Source: a virus. From it: DNA of 52,128 nt. Shown piece by piece: positions 10,043-19,178 of the stretch. The first letter of the stretch is position 1. The number at the start of each line of letters is the position of its first letter. The stretch is from positions 1-52,128 of IMG/VR virus record IMGVR_UViG_3300046002_005091; one strand, written 5' to 3'. The notes beneath the pieces are model-generated. The model was not told where the DNA came from. It worked only from the letters and a program-made list of their open reading frames with translations, and searched no databases. Position numbers and translations under genes: made by a program.

Positions 10043-10273
10043 TTACCCACCCCTCTTACATATTTCTGGATACAATCTATTAGAGCAATCTTTTTTTGCC
10101 CATTCAACACAATCGACTTTACCCTCTTGCGGTGTATTTGACCATTTCCATCGTATGCAAATTAATACTTCATCTTTTTTCAAAGTGTTGTAAAGTAATA
10201 TATTTTGATCCGCCTCTATTGAGCTACATAGAATGATCGATGTTAGAATGGCCACAAAAATAATTTTAAACAT
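10043..10273 (-). CDS. Small secreted protein with conserved cysteines
   Basis: 76 residues from the ATG at 10273; a longer TTG-started version is less likely. The N-terminus is a signal peptide (MFKIIFVAILTSIIL then CSS, possibly a lipobox-like site). The mature part has cysteines at ICIRW, DCVEW, DCSN and ICK, so a disulfide-bonded periplasmic protein is plausible. Paired with the downstream membrane protein. Confidence 0.6.
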   Translation of the reverse strand: MFKIIFVAILTSIILCSSIEADQNILLYNTLKKDEVLICIRWKWSNTPQEGKVDCVEWAKKDCSNRLYPEICKRGG

Positions 10274-10297
10274 TTCGATAAGTATACCAATAAATTG

Positions 10298-10326
10298 TTG
10301 ACAACAGAACAAAAAAATGATATACT
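10298..10326 (+). promoter_or_regulatory. Sigma70-type promoter of the replication operon
   Basis: TTGACA (10298-10303), 17-bp spacer, TATACT (10321-10326). It points to the Sm-like gene and DNA polymerase and lies just upstream of the divergent secreted-protein gene. The -35 overlaps TGTTGACAACA, a short palindrome. Confidence 0.8.
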
Positions 10327-10363
10327 AACGCATCAAATCAACCAATATTTATAAGGAAGTGTC

Positions 10364-10672
10364 ATGGTAATTATTGTTTTAAAATTAATCACAGGCGAAG
10401 AAGTTCTTGGAGAAGTACAATCCCAAAGTGAAACTGAATGGGTTTTGGAAAATCCTGTAGGTATTGCAGTTGTTCGTGGCCAAAATGGCCAACCTAATGT
10501 TGGATTTGCACCTTTTCCAATCCATGCACCACAAAAACCAGGAAGTGTTGTTGCTTTGGCAAAGAAACATGTGATATACTCTTACGTTCCTGCCGAGGAT
10601 TTCATTACGAATTATAATCAAATCTTTGGTTCTGGTATTGTTCTTCCACCATCAAAACAACTTATCGTTTAA
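10364..10672 (+). CDS. Small beta-barrel protein, possibly Sm/LSm-like
   Basis: 102 residues with AAGGAAG upstream of the ATG. The opening VIIVLKLITGEEVLGEV and the next strands (WVLENPVGIAV) resemble the strand order of Sm-fold proteins (a K-L-x-x-G-E-E-V-x-G-x-V start is common in phage homologs). An RNA-binding ring is possible but unproven. The stop overlaps the polymerase start (TAATG), so the two are translationally coupled. Confidence 0.6.
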   Translation: MVIIVLKLITGEEVLGEVQSQSETEWVLENPVGIAVVRGQNGQPNVGFAPFPIHAPQKPGSVVALAKKHVIYSYVPAEDFITNYNQIFGSGIVLPPSKQLIV

Positions 10673-13215
10673 TGCAATTTTATACTAATGTACAATGTTT
10701 CGGTAATAGTATTCTATACCGAGGCGTAATGGATGGCAAAAGAGTTAAACAAAGAATTGACTATTCACCATCACTTTATATTCGCAGTAAAACTGGCCAG
10801 TATAAAACACTTGACGGTAAAACATTAGAACGTAAACGTTTCGATGACATTAGTGGTGCCCGTGAATACATCAAAGGTTTTAAAGATGTGTCCGGCGCAC
10901 CTAAAATCTATGGAAACAATCGTTATGAGTACGCCTTTATCGGTGAACAGCATAAAGATATGGTCGACTGGGACCAAGATAAAATCGTTATTGGAGTGGT
11001 TGATATTGAGGTTGGTTCAGAGAATGGTTTCCCTGATCCATATCTTGCGAATGAACCTATTACTGCCATCTGTTTGAAATATATTAATGGCCTGACAGTC
11101 GTTTTTGGCTGCGGTGATTATGTTGTCCAAGGCAACGAAGTCTATATTAAGTGTAAAGATGAATGGACACTTTGCAAAAGATTTCTAAAACAATGGACTA
11201 ATAATTGTCCTGATGTGTTGACTGGTTGGAACACCAAGTTTTTCGATATTCCTTATTTGATTAATCGTTTTCGTAAAATTGTTGGTGAAGAAGAAACTAA
11301 ACTTTTATCGCCTTGGAAATATATCACTGAACGTAAGACTATCATCAATGGTCGACCAATGACGGCATATGATATTGTTGGTGTTGCTTCACTTGACTAT
11401 ATTGAACTGTATCGTTGGTATGCTCCTAATGGTAAGTCACAGGAATCATATCGTTTGGATGCAATTGCGACTGCTGAGGTTGGTGAGACTAAACTATCAT
11501 ATGATGAATACGATAATCTGCATGAATTGTATCGTTTGAATTATCAAAAGTTTATTGAGTATAACATTAAAGACGTTGAGCTGATTATTAAACTGGAAGA
11601 AAAACTAAAACTATTGGAATTGGGTTTAACTCTTGCATACGATACCAAGTGTAACTATGAAGATATATTTGCACAGACACGCATGTGGGATGCACTCACT
11701 TACAATCGTTTGATGCAAGATAAGATTGTTGTTCCTCCAAAAGAAACACAAGAAAAAGATGGTATGTTTGCCGGCGCATATGTTAAAGACCCACAAGTTG
11801 GACTACATGAATGGCTTGCATCATTTGACTTGAATAGTTTGTATCCTCATTTGATGATGCAATATAATATCTCACCAGAGACTTTGATTGAACCAGAAGA
11901 TTACACACAAGAAATGCGTGATGTTATTTCTTCTGGTATAAGTGTTGATAAATTACTCACTAAGTCAGTTAACTTGTCAAATTTGAGTGGTGTAACAATT
12001 ACACCTAACGGCCAATTCTTTCGTACAGATATTCAAGGTTTCTTACCAAAGATGATGGATGAAATGTATCAAGACCGTAAAAAGTTTAAGAAGATGATGC
12101 TGAATGCAAAGCAGGACTATGAAAATGAAAAAGATGATTCTAAAAAGTATGAGATTGAAAAACGAATTGCTAGACTCAATAATCTTCAGCTTGCAAAAAA
12201 GGTTTCTCTTAATTCTGCTTATGGTGCTTTAGGTTCTCAATATTTCAGATTCTATGACTTGCGTATGGCCTTGGGTGTTACCACTGCCGGTCAATTGTCA
12301 ATCAAATGGATTGAAAATAAGATTAACGGTTACATGAACAAGTTACTGTCGTCAGAAGAAAAAGATTATGTCATTGCTTCTGATACAGATTCAATTTATT
12401 TAAAACTTGGGCCTTTGGTCAACAAAGTGTATGGTGTTGATGGTGTAGTTTCTATGCCGAAGACTAAAGTGATTGACTTTATGGACAAAGTTTGTAAAGA
12501 CAAGATTGAGCCATACATTAACGAATCATACAATGAGTTGGCTGAGTATGTACATGCGTATGCACAGAAGATGCAAATGAAACGTGAAGCATTGGCTGAC
12601 AAAGGTATTTGGACTGCCAAGAAGCGTTACATCATGAACGTGTATGACAATGAAGGTGTTCGTTACAATGAACCTGACTTGAAAGTTATGGGTCTTGAAA
12701 TGATTAAATCTTCCACTCCCGCCGCAGTTCGTAGTAAGATGAAAGAATCAATTTTAATTATGATCGGCGGCACGGAATTAGACATGCATAAGTTTATTGC
12801 AGATTTTAGAAAATACTTTATTGGATTGCCACCCGAAGATATTTCTTTCCCTCGTGGAATTAATGGCCTAAGTAAGTATTCCGATAGTAATAGTTTATAC
12901 AAATCTGGAACACCAATTCATGTTAAAGGTGCAATTCTCTACAATCATTATCTCAAAGAAATGAAGTTAACAAAGAAGTATCCTCTAATCCAAGAAGGTG
13001 AAAAGATTAAGTTCTCATATTTGATTATGCCAAACCCATTTAAAGATACCGTTATCTCTTATCCAACACGGCTGCCAAAAGAATTTAACATTTCAAAATA
13101 TATCGACTATAATACACAATTCGAAAAGACTTTTCTGGAACCCATTAAAGTTATTTTAGATTGTATGGGTTGGTCGACCGAAAAACAGACTACACTAGAT
13201 GACTTTTTTAATTAA
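10672..13215 (+). CDS. 43: DNA polymerase, family B (T4 gp43 type)
   Basis: 847 residues. The 3'-5' exonuclease domain has DIEVG (about 112, ExoI), NTKFFDIPYLINRF (ExoII) and YNIKDVEL (ExoIII). The polymerase domain has motif A SFDLNSLYPHLMMQ (about 384), motif B KVSLNSAYGALGS and motif C ASDTDSIYL (about 567), followed by KKRYIMNVYD. The C-terminus ends TTLDDFFN, a clamp-binding motif like that of T4 gp43. It replicates the phage genome and should act with clamp, helicase and primase. Slightly shorter than T4 gp43 (898). Confidence 0.97.
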   Translation: MQFYTNVQCFGNSILYRGVMDGKRVKQRIDYSPSLYIRSKTGQYKTLDGKTLERKRFDDISGAREYIKGFKDVSGAPKIYGNNRYEYAFIGEQHKDMVDWDQDKIVIGVVDIEVGSENGFPDPYLANEPITAICLKYINGLTVVFGCGDYVVQGNEVYIKCKDEWTLCKRFLKQWTNNCPDVLTGWNTKFFDIPYLINRFRKIVGEEETKLLSPWKYITERKTIINGRPMTAYDIVGVASLDYIELYRWYAPNGKSQESYRLDAIATAEVGETKLSYDEYDNLHELYRLNYQKFIEYNIKDVELIIKLEEKLKLLELGLTLAYDTKCNYEDIFAQTRMWDALTYNRLMQDKIVVPPKETQEKDGMFAGAYVKDPQVGLHEWLASFDLNSLYPHLMMQYNISPETLIEPEDYTQEMRDVISSGISVDKLLTKSVNLSNLSGVTITPNGQFFRTDIQGFLPKMMDEMYQDRKKFKKMMLNAKQDYENEKDDSKKYEIEKRIARLNNLQLAKKVSLNSAYGALGSQYFRFYDLRMALGVTTAGQLSIKWIENKINGYMNKLLSSEEKDYVIASDTDSIYLKLGPLVNKVYGVDGVVSMPKTKVIDFMDKVCKDKIEPYINESYNELAEYVHAYAQKMQMKREALADKGIWTAKKRYIMNVYDNEGVRYNEPDLKVMGLEMIKSSTPAAVRSKMKESILIMIGGTELDMHKFIADFRKYFIGLPPEDISFPRGINGLSKYSDSNSLYKSGTPIHVKGAILYNHYLKEMKLTKKYPLIQEGEKIKFSYLIMPNPFKDTVISYPTRLPKEFNISKYIDYNTQFEKTFLEPIKVILDCMGWSTEKQTTLDDFFN

Positions 13216-13223
13216 GGAATAAA

Positions 13224-14258
13224 ATGAGTATATTAGACAAAATTAAAAAGAACAGCAGTATCAAAGATTCTGCAATTCTATCCAAATCAAAATTCTTTAC
13301 AAATAAAGATATGATTCCAACAGCCGTGCCGATTATCAATGTTGCTTTGTCAGGAAAACTTGATGGTGGTTTAACTCCCGGACTCACAATGTGGGCAGGT
13401 CCATCAAAACACTTCAAGACTGCTTTTTCACTATTGATGGCTAAATCTTATATGGACAAATATGAAGATGCTGCACTCTTGTTTTATGATTCTGAGTTTG
13501 GTACTCCACAGTCTTATTTCGATTCATTTGGTATTGATACTGAACGGGTACTTCACACACCACTTACTGATATCGAACAGTTGAAGTTTGATATTATGAA
13601 ACAGTTGACAGATTTGGAACGTGGTGAACACCTCATCATTGTTATTGATTCGATTGGTAATTTGGCTTCAAAGAAAGAAGTTGAAGATGCTTTAGCAGAA
13701 AAATCTGTAGCTGATATGAGTCGAGCTAAACAAGTTAAATCTTTGTTTCGCATGGTTACACCACATTTGAATATTAAAGATATTCCAATGATTGTAGTCA
13801 ATCACACATACAAAGAAATTGGTATGTTCCCTAAGGACATTGTTGGTGGCGGCACAGGTTCATATTATTCTGCTGACAACATTTTCATCCTTGGCCGTCA
13901 ACAAGAAAAAGAAGGCACCGAGATTGTCGGTTACAATTTTATTATCAATGTAGAAAAATCCCGTTATGTTAAAGAGAAATCTAAAATTCCTGTCACTGTA
14001 TCTTTTGACGGTGGTATTAGCAAGTGGTCTGGCTTACTTGACATTGCTGTTGAATCTAAGCACGTAGTAAAACCTAGCAATGGTTGGTATTCAAAAGTAA
14101 ATCCGGAAACTGGTGAAGTTGAAGATAAAAAATATCGTATAAAAGATACAGATACAAAAGATTTTTGGACTTCTATTTTAGAAGATGAAACTTTTCTAAA
14201 ATTTGTTGAAGAAAAATATAGTGTTACTTCTGGTAATATTATGCAAGAATCAAAATGA
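13224..14258 (+). CDS. uvsX: UvsX-like RecA recombinase
   Basis: 344 residues. Walker A AGPSKHFKT (about 58-66), an acidic YDSEFG, Walker B LIIVIDSIG (about 138-146), an L1/L2 region with GGGTGSYYSADN, and a C-terminal acidic tail match phage RecA-like UvsX. It forms filaments on single-stranded DNA for strand exchange and recombination-primed replication. AAGGA lies 7 bases before the start. It is downstream of polymerase and coupled by ATGA to the next gene. Confidence 0.94.
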   Translation: MSILDKIKKNSSIKDSAILSKSKFFTNKDMIPTAVPIINVALSGKLDGGLTPGLTMWAGPSKHFKTAFSLLMAKSYMDKYEDAALLFYDSEFGTPQSYFDSFGIDTERVLHTPLTDIEQLKFDIMKQLTDLERGEHLIIVIDSIGNLASKKEVEDALAEKSVADMSRAKQVKSLFRMVTPHLNIKDIPMIVVNHTYKEIGMFPKDIVGGGTGSYYSADNIFILGRQQEKEGTEIVGYNFIINVEKSRYVKEKSKIPVTVSFDGGISKWSGLLDIAVESKHVVKPSNGWYSKVNPETGEVEDKKYRIKDTDTKDFWTSILEDETFLKFVEEKYSVTSGNIMQESK

Positions 14259-14545
14259 TTGAAGGTATAGACTACTGTTTCATTTATCCTAAAGACGATA
14301 AAGAAACGGCACATATTAAGATTCTGGTGGGTGAATACAAGGATACCTTATTCAAATATGGTAAGGTATCTTTTAAAGAGTATGCCGATGGGCCCCATTT
14401 ACTTTTTGCTTATTATGTGTTAGAATGTCCTGTAATGAAGCCGAAACTTCTGGAGAAGGATTCGGATTTTAAACAATATGCAGGCGATTTGTTGGTGGAA
14501 TTAATGTCTGCCAATATAGATGAGGAAATAATTGATGCGACTTGA
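14255..14545 (+). CDS. Conserved small protein between uvsX and helicase, 96 aa
   Basis: Starts with ATGA overlap on uvsX and ends inside the helicase start. It is an alpha/beta protein (DYCFIYPKDDKETAHIKI, then LLFAYYVLECP) with an acidic C-terminus. The function is unknown; the tight coupling suggests a replication accessory role. Confidence 0.7.
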   Translation: MIEGIDYCFIYPKDDKETAHIKILVGEYKDTLFKYGKVSFKEYADGPHLLFAYYVLECPVMKPKLLEKDSDFKQYAGDLLVELMSANIDEEIIDAT

Positions 14546-15926
14546 ACAAACAATTTTAAAGCACCTGATTTACTCGGACGAATTTCTTAGAAAAGTTCTT
14601 CCATTCTTAAAAGAAGAATACTTTTCAGACAGAACAGAAAAAGCAATTTTTAATGAAATTACATCATTCACTAATTCTTACAATTCAACACCGACGATTG
14701 AAGCAATTATATTGGCCGTCAAAGAAAGGCGTGATATCACGGATGTTGAAGTTGAGAAATCAGAAACTTATCTTAAAGAGGTTGAACAATCTAAGTCAGA
14801 AATATCCCAGATTCAATGGCTTGTTGACAAGACCGAAAAATTCTGCCAAGAGAAAGCAATCTACAATGCAGTATTGGGGTCTATTTCTATACTCGATGGG
14901 AAAGACAAGACCAACGATAAAGGTCAGATTCCCAAGATACTATCGGATGCCTTAGGAGTAAGTTTTGATACATCTGTTGGACACGATTATTTGGAGAATG
15001 CCGATGAAAGATATGAATTCTATCATAGAAAAGAAGAACGAATTCCCTTTGACCTCGACTACTTCAACAAAATCACCAAGGGCGGCCTTCCTGCCAAAAC
15101 ACTTAATATCGCCTTGGCTGGTACTGGTGTTGGTAAGTCCCTTTTTATGTGTCATGTTGCTGCCGGTGCTATGTCTCAGGGTCGTAATGTATTGTATATC
15201 ACAATGGAAATGGCTGAAGAAAAAATAGCAGAACGTATTGACGCAAATTTGTTGAATGTATCCTTAGACGATTTACAGGATCTTCCAAAAGAAATGTATG
15301 ATAAGAAAGTTGCTAAGGTTAAATCTAAGACAACAGGCAAACTAATCATCAAAGAATATCCAACTGCATCAGCTTCTGCAACACACTTTAGAACACTATT
15401 GAATGAACTATATCTTAAAAAGTCTTTTAGGCCTGATATTATTTTTATTGATTATCTCAATATTTGTTGTTCTGCTAGAATCAAACCCGGAGCAAGTATT
15501 AATTCCTATACCTACGTCAAGTCAATCGCTGAAGAACTGCGAGGTCTTGCAGTTGAATTCGGAGTACCAGTTGTATCTGCGACACAAACAACAAGAAGTG
15601 GATTTACTTCTTCCGACCCAGGACTTGAAGATACAAGTGAATCTTTTGGTTTGCCAGCGACAGCTGATTTGATGTTTGCCTTGATTACTTCGGAAGAATT
15701 GGAAGAACTGGGCCAGATTATGGTCAAACAATTGAAGAACAGATACAATGATCCTACATATTACAAACGATTCACTCTTGGTGTTGATAGAAGTAAAATG
15801 AGATTATATGATGTTGAACAATCTGGCCAAGATGGATTGGCCGATTCTGGTCACGATAAACCAGTGAATACTTTTGGTGACAGAGAACAAAAGGCTAAAA
15901 AATCATTTGATGGTTTCAAAATATGA
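14535..15926 (+). CDS. 41: Replicative DNA helicase, DnaB/T4 gp41 type
   Basis: 463 residues from the ATG at 14535 (GAGGAA upstream). The N-terminal helical domain (1-140) is followed by a RecA-like motor with Walker A LAGTGVGKS (about 196-204), TMEM, Walker B IIFIDYLNI (about 301-309) and SATQT. It should form the hexamer that unwinds the fork and works with the primase at 35718. It overlaps the preceding gene by 11 bases. Confidence 0.94.
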   Translation: MRLEQTILKHLIYSDEFLRKVLPFLKEEYFSDRTEKAIFNEITSFTNSYNSTPTIEAIILAVKERRDITDVEVEKSETYLKEVEQSKSEISQIQWLVDKTEKFCQEKAIYNAVLGSISILDGKDKTNDKGQIPKILSDALGVSFDTSVGHDYLENADERYEFYHRKEERIPFDLDYFNKITKGGLPAKTLNIALAGTGVGKSLFMCHVAAGAMSQGRNVLYITMEMAEEKIAERIDANLLNVSLDDLQDLPKEMYDKKVAKVKSKTTGKLIIKEYPTASASATHFRTLLNELYLKKSFRPDIIFIDYLNICCSARIKPGASINSYTYVKSIAEELRGLAVEFGVPVVSATQTTRSGFTSSDPGLEDTSESFGLPATADLMFALITSEELEELGQIMVKQLKNRYNDPTYYKRFTLGVDRSKMRLYDVEQSGQDGLADSGHDKPVNTFGDREQKAKKSFDGFKI

Positions 15927-17029
15927 TGTTGTCTAAAGAGGATGCAATTCATTGTGCTAAAGTATTTGAAGATTACTTTGGTAACTTTGAACGCATCGAT
16001 GATTATATGCGTGACCAGAAGTTGGCTTCGTTGTCTGAAATGTCAGCGAACCCATTATTCCCAATTGAAGAAGATTTGTTCTCCGATTTCTCAATGCATC
16101 CACGAGACATGGATATTGATGTTATTGAATGCAATACCAACACATGGGAAACTCTACTGAACATCACATCTTCACATATTAATATTTCACCCGTAGGTCG
16201 CCAAATTCGTTTAGGTGTCAAAGAAAAAAACACAAATAAGTTTCTGGGTTTCATTCGTATTGGTTCTCCTGTTATTAATTGTAGACCACGTAATGAAATG
16301 CTTGGCCAGGTCTTTACACAGAAACCAGAAACTGCCAAGGCATTCAACAACACCACAATGATGGGTTTTGTTATTGTACCAGCGCAACCTTTCGGTTTCA
16401 ATTACTTGGGCGGAAAGTTACTTGCAGGTATCTGTTGTTCCCACCAAGTTAGGAAAATGATTAACAAGAAATATGATATGAACTTGTGTATGTTTGAAAC
16501 CACAAGTCTCTATGGTTCATCCAAATCGTCCTCACAGTATGATGGAATGAAGCCATATATAAGACATAAAGGTGAAACTGAAAGTGATTTTCTACCAATG
16601 ATGCATGGAAAACCTTATGAAGATTTACGTAATTTCGTTGAATCTAAAGTGGGTAAAATTGTTGAAGATGATATATCAAGCAAGAAGTTAAAAACAAGCA
16701 TGAAAATTATTTCTCTGACAAAAGCTGGTTTAAAAGGTACTAAAGAAATCATACGTTTCAATGAAGTGATTGAGAATGCAAAAAATTTGACAGAACAAAA
16801 AAGATACTACATATCTAACTACGGTTTCAAAAACTTTATTGATGTTGTAAATGGGAAGACTGATGTTTTAGTTAAAGATGAAAACTATGACAAGTTTGAG
16901 CTTGAAAATATTATTGCATGGTGGAAAAACAAAGCAACTAATCGTTATTTGACATTAAAAGATGAACATAGACTACGAACAGAACTTGAGGTATGGACTT
17001 CAGGAAAAGATATTGATATTATGAGGTGA
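15923..17029 (+). CDS. DUF4338/DruA-like protein
   Basis: 368 residues, ATGA overlap with the helicase. A central region (about 87-185: GRQIRLGVKE, FLGFIRIGSPVINCRPRNE, FVIVPAQPFGFNYLGGKLLA, and YDMNLCMFETTSLYGSSK) recalls the core of DUF4338 proteins, which include DruA of the Druantia defence system. Here it sits in a phage replication operon, so a core replication or repair role is more likely than defence. The family assignment is by eye and moderate. Confidence 0.55.
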   Translation: MMLSKEDAIHCAKVFEDYFGNFERIDDYMRDQKLASLSEMSANPLFPIEEDLFSDFSMHPRDMDIDVIECNTNTWETLLNITSSHINISPVGRQIRLGVKEKNTNKFLGFIRIGSPVINCRPRNEMLGQVFTQKPETAKAFNNTTMMGFVIVPAQPFGFNYLGGKLLAGICCSHQVRKMINKKYDMNLCMFETTSLYGSSKSSSQYDGMKPYIRHKGETESDFLPMMHGKPYEDLRNFVESKVGKIVEDDISSKKLKTSMKIISLTKAGLKGTKEIIRFNEVIENAKNLTEQKRYYISNYGFKNFIDVVNGKTDVLVKDENYDKFELENIIAWWKNKATNRYLTLKDEHRLRTELEVWTSGKDIDIMR

Positions 17030-17032
17030 TGT

Positions 17033-17740
17033 ATGACAGCAACAGTGATTATACCAACAACAGGCGCACCTGAACTCCGTAAAGCACTTGAAAGTGTCCT
17101 AACACAAAAATATAACACACAATGTTATGTTGTATGTGATGGTGAACAACATGAAGGTAAAGTTAAAGTCATTACGGATGAGTTTCGCGGCAATCCAAAT
17201 TTAAAAATAACAACCTTGCCTATTAATGTTGGTGCCAATGGTTTCTATGGCCATCGTGTCTATGCTGCATTCACACATTTAATTAATACTGATTATGTTC
17301 TATATCTTGACCAAGATTGTTGGTATGAACCTAATCATGTACAATCATGTGTGGAAAGAATTGAAAAAGACAATCTAGAATGGGTGTATTCATTGAGATT
17401 GATTACAGATAAACAAGGTAACTACATCTGTGAGGATAACTGTGAATCTTTAGGTAAGTGGCAAACTTATCATGGACTGAACCATATAGATACAAATAAC
17501 TATTGCATTCCTACTAAAATTGCGATAAGATTAGCATCTGCATGGCACGGAGGCTGGGGGCAAGATAGGGTTTGGTTTCAAACTTTGTCATCCTACTTTA
17601 AAAATTTTGAATGCACTGGTGAGTATACAGTTAACTATCGTGTTGATGGAAATGCTGGATCAGTCAATGCGGATTTCTTTAAGAATGGTAATAAAATAAT
17701 GGCTGAAAAATATAATGGAAAATTTCCATGGAAAAAATAG
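17033..17740 (+). CDS. GT2-type glycosyltransferase
   Basis: 235 residues. The N-terminal TATVIIPTTG and the DQDCW motif near residue 95 (the DxD metal/sugar-nucleotide site) are typical of GT-A family 2 enzymes. It probably transfers a sugar to a phage or host glycan, or to DNA. AGGTGATG precedes the start. First gene of the sugar cassette. Confidence 0.82.
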   Translation: MTATVIIPTTGAPELRKALESVLTQKYNTQCYVVCDGEQHEGKVKVITDEFRGNPNLKITTLPINVGANGFYGHRVYAAFTHLINTDYVLYLDQDCWYEPNHVQSCVERIEKDNLEWVYSLRLITDKQGNYICEDNCESLGKWQTYHGLNHIDTNNYCIPTKIAIRLASAWHGGWGQDRVWFQTLSSYFKNFECTGEYTVNYRVDGNAGSVNADFFKNGNKIMAEKYNGKFPWKK

Positions 17741-17749
17741 GATATTAAT

Positions 17750-18595
17750 ATGAAAAATTTGATTATAGGAGGTTGTACCAATTATGGAATCAATCAATTA
17801 AAACCTTGGGTACTTTCAGTTAATGAAACAATGCCTGATGCAGATAAAGTAATGTGTGTTGGTAATGCATCCGCTGAAACTAGGAAATGGCTTGTTGATA
17901 ATAATTTTAAATTGATTAATATGCCACAAATGAATGTTCCTGTACATGTTTTGAGATTCCTATCAATCTATGAATATCTAAGAGAACATTGGCAAGAGTA
18001 TGAATATGTTGTTACAACTGATGTGAAAGATGTTTACTTCCAAACAAATCCATTTGTAAAATTGGCAATGACATCATATAAATTATTTGCTGGATCGGAA
18101 GGTTTGTTATACAAAGATGAACCTTGGGGTAACGATAATCTTATGCAAGCTTATGGACCTTACATTCATGAAATATATAAAAATAACAAAATTTACAATG
18201 TTGGAACAATAGGTGGTTCTTCGGAATATGTAAAAGATTTGGTCTTCAATATATTCACTAATGCAATACATAGACCTATTCCTATTTGTGACCAAGCAGT
18301 TTATAATGTTTTAATACAAACCCAACCATATAAAGATTGTACCTTTTTTGCTGAACAAAGTGATGGCTGGGCATGCCAAGCAGGAACAACTGTTGACCCA
18401 TCAAAAATTGCCAGTTTTAGACCTTTTCTAACAGAAGAAGAACCTAAATTTGTAGATGGTTTGGTTAAGACCTGTGATGGTGATACTTTTAGTATTGTAC
18501 ACCAATATGACAGAGTTCCCGAATGGAAAAGGTTTGTACAAGAAAAGTATGGACAAGATGATGAAACACAATTTTTTACTTATAGGACAACATAA
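17750..18595 (+). CDS. Glycosyltransferase-like protein
   Basis: 281 residues. After NLIIGGCTNYG the GT-A core shows VVTTDVKDVYFQTNPF (about 83-98), where DVKD may act as the DxD-like site, then NVGTIGG and a late SIVHQYDR. The pattern fits sugar-nucleotide transferases of viral glycan clusters. Acceptor unknown. AGGA precedes the start. Confidence 0.65.
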   Translation: MKNLIIGGCTNYGINQLKPWVLSVNETMPDADKVMCVGNASAETRKWLVDNNFKLINMPQMNVPVHVLRFLSIYEYLREHWQEYEYVVTTDVKDVYFQTNPFVKLAMTSYKLFAGSEGLLYKDEPWGNDNLMQAYGPYIHEIYKNNKIYNVGTIGGSSEYVKDLVFNIFTNAIHRPIPICDQAVYNVLIQTQPYKDCTFFAEQSDGWACQAGTTVDPSKIASFRPFLTEEEPKFVDGLVKTCDGDTFSIVHQYDRVPEWKRFVQEKYGQDDETQFFTYRTT

Positions 18596-19161
18596 TGAGC
18601 GACACAATAACTTTTAATACTGAAACGCAGGCTTTTGGTATGCAACATTCAAACAAGTGTTCCGGTCACGGACTTGGTGCTTTTATAAGGGTCATGGAAA
18701 ATCCAATTGGTTTAGAAATTGGTTGTGATATTGGAGATACAAGTAATTTTTTACTTGACTCTAACCCAACACTAGAATTAACTTCAATTGATCCATATGA
18801 AAATTATGTTGATTGGAATGGAAACCATCTACATCAAAGAGAAGAAATGTATCATGGTGTAATGCAGAGATTGGATGGTTATTCAAACCGTTTTGAATTG
18901 ATTCGTAGGACATCCGATGATGCAGTAGAACTTTTTGTGGATGAATCTTTTGATTTCATCTTTATTGACGGCCTACATACTTACGAACAGTTAACTAAAG
19001 ATTGTGCGAATTATTATTCTAAACTGAAATCTGGCGGCATTTTTGCTGGACATGATTTTACAGCAATCGAAGGTGTTAATCGTGCAGCAAAAGAATTTGC
19101 TTTACAAGTTGGTAGAGAAATTCATTTGACTGAAAAAGATGTTTGGTATTGGATTAAATAA
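18595..19161 (+). CDS. Class I SAM methyltransferase (Methyltransf_24 type)
   Basis: 188 residues. GLEIGCDIGDTS (about 38-49) is the SAM-binding motif I, LTSIDPYE motif II, and FDFIFIDGLHTYEQLTKD plus LKSGGIFAGHDF are typical of the family that methylates sugars. TAATG overlap with the upstream gene. Probably decorates the cassette sugar. Confidence 0.82.
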   Translation: MSDTITFNTETQAFGMQHSNKCSGHGLGAFIRVMENPIGLEIGCDIGDTSNFLLDSNPTLELTSIDPYENYVDWNGNHLHQREEMYHGVMQRLDGYSNRFELIRRTSDDAVELFVDESFDFIFIDGLHTYEQLTKDCANYYSKLKSGGIFAGHDFTAIEGVNRAAKEFALQVGREIHLTEKDVWYWIK

Positions 19162-19178
19162 TTAATGGAGATTTTGAT

